Source: Aquitalea sp. LB_tupeE (lineage in GTDB: Bacteria > Pseudomonadota > Gammaproteobacteria > Burkholderiales > Chromobacteriaceae). From it: 64,000 nucleotides of DNA. This document shows, one piece after another, positions 63,745 through 64,000 of the stretch (the stretch's first letter is position 1; the number at the start of each line of letters is the position of its first letter). The stretch spans positions 124,001 through 188,000 of the forward strand of contig NZ_JACAXB010000010.1 of the NCBI RefSeq assembly GCF_013391415.1, given 5' to 3'. Under the pieces are notes generated by a model that had not been told where the DNA came from, did no database searches, and saw nothing but the letters and a program-made list of their open reading frames with translations. The position numbers and the translations under genes were made by a program.

Positions 63745-64000
63745 TTGAAACTGCGTACCGTGCTACGAATTGCGCTGTTATTGGTGTTGATGGACATTGC
63801 TGCCGTCAGTGCCTTTCGCGCCAGCGTGGACGGCTCGCTGGAAGAACTGCGTGCGGCCAACACCCAGCGGCTGGAGCTTTACGCCAACAGTCTGGAAAGT
63901 GAAATCGGGCACTACGCCCGCCTGCCCAGCCTGCTGGGCCTTTCCCCTTATGTAGACCGTTTGCTGCACGCGCCGGACGATGTCCAACGGCAACAGGCTG
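63745..64000 (+). CDS. Sensor histidine kinase, DctB-like, N-terminal part (partial)
   Basis: The gene runs off the window. From TTG 63745 (AGGA about 12 bases upstream) the frame encodes KLRTVLRIALLLVLMDIAAV, a membrane helix, then a helical region with RLELYANSLESEIGHYARLP and LGLSPYVDRLLHAPDD. This looks like the start of the periplasmic sensor domain of DctB-type kinases that detect C4-dicarboxylates. Kinase motifs lie outside the window, so the call rests on the N-terminal pattern alone. An ATG at about 63790 is a less likely start because it would cut the membrane helix. Confidence 0.55.
   Translation, partial: MKLRTVLRIALLLVLMDIAAVSAFRASVDGSLEELRAANTQRLELYANSLESEIGHYARLPSLLGLSPYVDRLLHAPDDVQRQQA

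Noticed and set aside
1-64000. CRISPR arrays, insertion sequences, prophage or integron features
   Set aside because: No regularly spaced direct repeats, transposase, integrase or phage structural genes were seen on either strand. The gene content is chromosomal housekeeping and metabolism.

Overview
The window is 64 kb of dense, moderately GC-rich bacterial chromosome. Gene content and protein character point to a motile betaproteobacterium of the Neisseriales, close to Chromobacterium or Aquitalea. The supporting features are CheD/CheB, FlgAMN, a UbiB/UbiJ/UbiE block, a Neisseria-type porin, a selenocysteine cassette and ketone-body use under sigma-54 control. This placement is inference; there is no rRNA gene in the window to settle it. 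I see no phage, insertion sequence, integron or CRISPR array, so this looks like core genome with a few accessory pieces.

Layout. 1-3.0 kb: the end of a chemotaxis operon (cheW end, cheD, cheB, REC-EAL protein). 3.0-4.0 kb: srkA. 4.1-9.24 kb: the selenocysteine machinery (selA, selB, tRNA-Sec) with a CDF metal exporter fused translationally to selB. 9.4-10.7 kb: an orphan small protein and the remnant of a methyl-accepting chemotaxis gene. 10.8-13.6 kb: lutABC lactate oxidation. 13.7-17.8 kb: rhlE, a CobD/CbiB-like protein and flgA-flgM-flgN with an internal sigma-28 promoter. 17.9-22.5 kb: thrC, a small secreted protein, hom and alaA. 23.7-29.0 kb: a 3-hydroxybutyrate/acetoacetate utilisation system made of a sigma-54 activator, a GntP-type permease, bdhA, scoA and scoB, with visible UAS repeats and a -24/-12 promoter. 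29.1-34.1 kb: ubiB, ubiJ, a LysE exporter, ubiE, a DUF971 protein and queA. 34.3-38.8 kb: aroQ, accB, accC, prmA and a zinc-ribbon DUF3426 protein. 38.9-46 kb: a degenerate peroxiredoxin, a small secreted protein, gpsA, an SH3 protein, secB, grxC, dacB and priA. 46.4-50.6 kb: hemE, a desaturase, a split chromate transporter and its divergent LysR regulator. 50.6-57.7 kb: a solute-binding-like protein, an RND pump with its fusion protein, mltA and a BON protein. 58-64 kb: porin, lysA with divergent lysR, an Aer-like receptor and the start of a DctB-like sensor kinase.

How the parts work together. SelA, SelB and the tRNA give the cell UGA decoding as selenocysteine; the target selenoproteins are not in the window. 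The ketone-body operon imports and oxidises 3-hydroxybutyrate to acetoacetate and then activates it to acetoacetyl-CoA. Chemotaxis, flagellar and c-di-GMP genes recur through the window and support an actively swimming lifestyle.

Points most worth a second look: the three 16-bp dyads and sigma-54 promoter before the permease; the Tpx-family protein that lacks its peroxidatic cysteine; the internally deleted MCP gene; the terminator-like hairpin in the porin leader; the perfect 22-bp inverted repeat at 39934-39980; and the unexplained structured non-coding stretch at 59203-59539. I did not find convincing evidence of a wholly new defence or mobile system.
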